Positions 63,701-64,000 of a DNA stretch of 64,000 bases are shown here, one piece after another (within the stretch, counting starts at the first letter, position 1; each line of letters starts with the position of its first letter). The stretch is from Lewinellaceae bacterium. GTDB lineage: Bacteria > Bacteroidota > Bacteroidia > Chitinophagales > Saprospiraceae. A program made the translations under genes and the position numbers. The notes below the pieces were generated by a model. The model was given only the letters and a program-made list of their open reading frames with translations, made no database searches and was not told the origin of the DNA. The stretch lies in contig JADJWX010000010.1 in NCBI GenBank assembly GCA_016716135.1, positions 1-64,000 of the forward strand, in the 5' to 3' direction.

Positions 63701-63805
63701 CTTTTTGTTTTCTTTGATAGTGCTGGAACAATCCTGCGCGGGCAGGTTAAAAACGAAGAGAAGGGCTGTAAGGAGTATAGGAAACGAGCGAAGGTTGAAT
63801 AACAT
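60767..63805 (-). CDS. Secreted giant coiled-coil protein (1012 aa)
   Basis: The ATG at 63805 (MLFNLRSFPILLTALLFVF) begins with a signal peptide cleaved near QDC, residues 22-25. Residues about 25-180 form a beta-rich domain (VQIVRTDLVTIVVRGGYNYG, VVFVDFTGKERIYKFVSLG). A Ser/Ala/Pro/Lys linker (about 185-225) leads to almost 790 residues of uninterrupted coiled coil built from repeats such as KEEAAIEIASTKETAAREVA, dominated by Ala, Glu, Lys, Gln and Arg, with an E/K-rich end. It probably forms a very long rod (near 100 nm if one extended helix) in the periplasm or on the surface. No known family; tethering, adhesion or scaffolding is possible. It is not a KID repeat protein of known function. 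Confidence 0.85.
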   Translation of the reverse strand: MLFNLRSFPILLTALLFVFNLPAQDCSSTIKENKKISGVQIVRTDLVTIVVRGGYNYGMEFFTDEKGIYARMTSVGGIEFNQDDQVVFVDFTGKERIYKFVSLGEVVPGNVPTHRNNLQLDLDAIKWLSNTTITGVNLINFVNRQKYKFTINPNRQSEFRNLSICFFNALEVASIKDTPGAEIVRPNRTAESESATSSGSTSAQAGKPKPKASSAPVSDEEVTSLRSDLEKTKEQIRNEIKAERERGDAIKAQLQQEVAAAREAANQKKLEYANEVLEARKSSLAEIEKTKAETQAIITDSKIKADSAISRLAMNVEAERRKAGEDIQKARLTAAEEVQKARDNAAKELLNIKERLDQAKLEYADDVASARENSEDELQRIRDENAKAIADAREKAKMEKEKTTEDVIGTKKSASEEILRIREESANEVAKARENAVLEKQRLATELAESRRKAAEERAMLEQNSASELAEIRENVAKQKEASALEVAEAKKRAANEIEKAQHDVLAYREKAENEKLDIAKEVAESKQKAALNVQQIQEEATKAIAASQARAQAQRDSITASVVAARKRAEDEIRKIQEELALSLAAAKEKESKIKQESAEQVLQARDRSQQEIAKAQEEARNKVVAANTNADQAQKQYAEEVSSAKQTADQRIVQIQQEAAAAIAEANKKQQETLNATAQDVIASREKAAAEINAARERAAKEIASAKEAQVRAQQESANAVSEARKQSAQAIAAIKTAEADSIRISRENAARERQRLASELATARERAAQEVASTNQTAAEEIKLAKENAARARQESAENIAKAKEEAAIEIASTKETAAREVAGAKKQALEAIALAKTEADNKKAEYAKEVSDAQERARKEMEDVRAQAAAEVSTARKEAEQKRQQYAAETEMARKKSAEEVEKAQKDASEAIYKAKQDAAASIAQTKDDETKRIAAIRAEAAEEIKRAKEDAALKIKEEQQKIAQVQQQYTQKQQELTTLQTDIQNAKAELLRLQEEAEKKKKAAGNN

Positions 63806-64000
63806 GTGCGGTTTGGGCAATAGGTTGGAAATACGGTTGAACGATGAGGCGGCAATTTAGATTTTTTCCTGCCATGAAAAAAAAGATACTTTGCATTCCT
63901 TGCGCATTTTCCAAACGTTTCCCTGTTTTTAGACATGGATTCCGAATTATACGTCTGTTGAAGCGCGTTTTGGTGACAATTAGTGTTTTTTCTTAATGCC

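Noticed and set aside
63874..63996. Possible 40-residue peptide at the window end (MKKKILCIPCAF start)
   Set aside because: Short, no recognisable features, no overlap or coupling with a neighbour; an open frame of this size is expected by chance.

Overview
The window reads as chromosomal DNA of a Bacteroidota bacterium, most likely from the Saprospiria/Chitinophagia/Cytophagia part of the phylum (inference). The indicators are: long ABC permeases of the duplicated MacB/FtsX type in tandem; a complete nuoA-N operon with a short NuoG that lacks the molybdopterin domain; a bacillithiol enzyme (BshC); a LytS/LytTR pair; a promoter -7 box of the TAnnTTTG type; and almost no purine-rich ribosome binding sites. 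No rRNA, tRNA, insertion sequence, phage gene or CRISPR array was seen.

Layout. 1-1662 (minus): the edge of a second permease cluster, with one permease running off the window and one truncated permease. 1890-5076: an amine-oxidase-type flavoprotein, a small hypothetical gene, and an OFA-family MFS transporter with an overlapping 38-residue partner gene. 5296-20547 (minus): a seven-gene-plus operon encoding a MacA-like adaptor, one MacB-like ATPase, five paralogous permeases of about 800 residues and a TolB-like beta-propeller. 20806-23512 (plus, divergent): an NtrC-type sigma-54 response regulator and its histidine kinase. 23522-26250 (minus): a GT-C glycosyltransferase and an SH3-type lipoprotein. 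26250-40547 (minus): all 14 complex I genes, interrupted by a DUF2750-like gene and an RlaP-like nucleotidyltransferase. 40820-46615: a CBM9-like lipoprotein, folD, a LytTR/LytS pair, a heme-binding/intradiol-dioxygenase fusion and a membrane-anchored coiled-coil protein. 46956-60755: housekeeping genes (PolB-like exonuclease, rpe, LptF/G permease, PAP2, miaA, PlsC-like acyltransferase, bshC, ettA, photolyase, HtrA protease). 60767-63805: a 1012-residue secreted coiled-coil protein.

The most system-like part is 1-23512. A palindrome TGTYC-N6-GRACA occurs in pairs or clusters between the response regulator and the adaptor gene, again upstream of the permease remnant at 1662, and as a weaker pair near 3554. 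Matching -24/-12 promoters (TGGCATA-N4-TTG) sit between operators and genes at both permease clusters. This suggests one regulon: the kinase senses an envelope signal, the regulator activates RpoN, and a single ATPase/adaptor pair is made together with many alternative permeases and a periplasmic propeller.

Three single-base frameshifts (permease at 9050, kinase at 23192, nuoG at 34525) lie in or near short homopolymers. Since nuoG is otherwise intact inside a complete operon, assembly error is the simplest explanation for all three, but it cannot be proven from the sequence alone.
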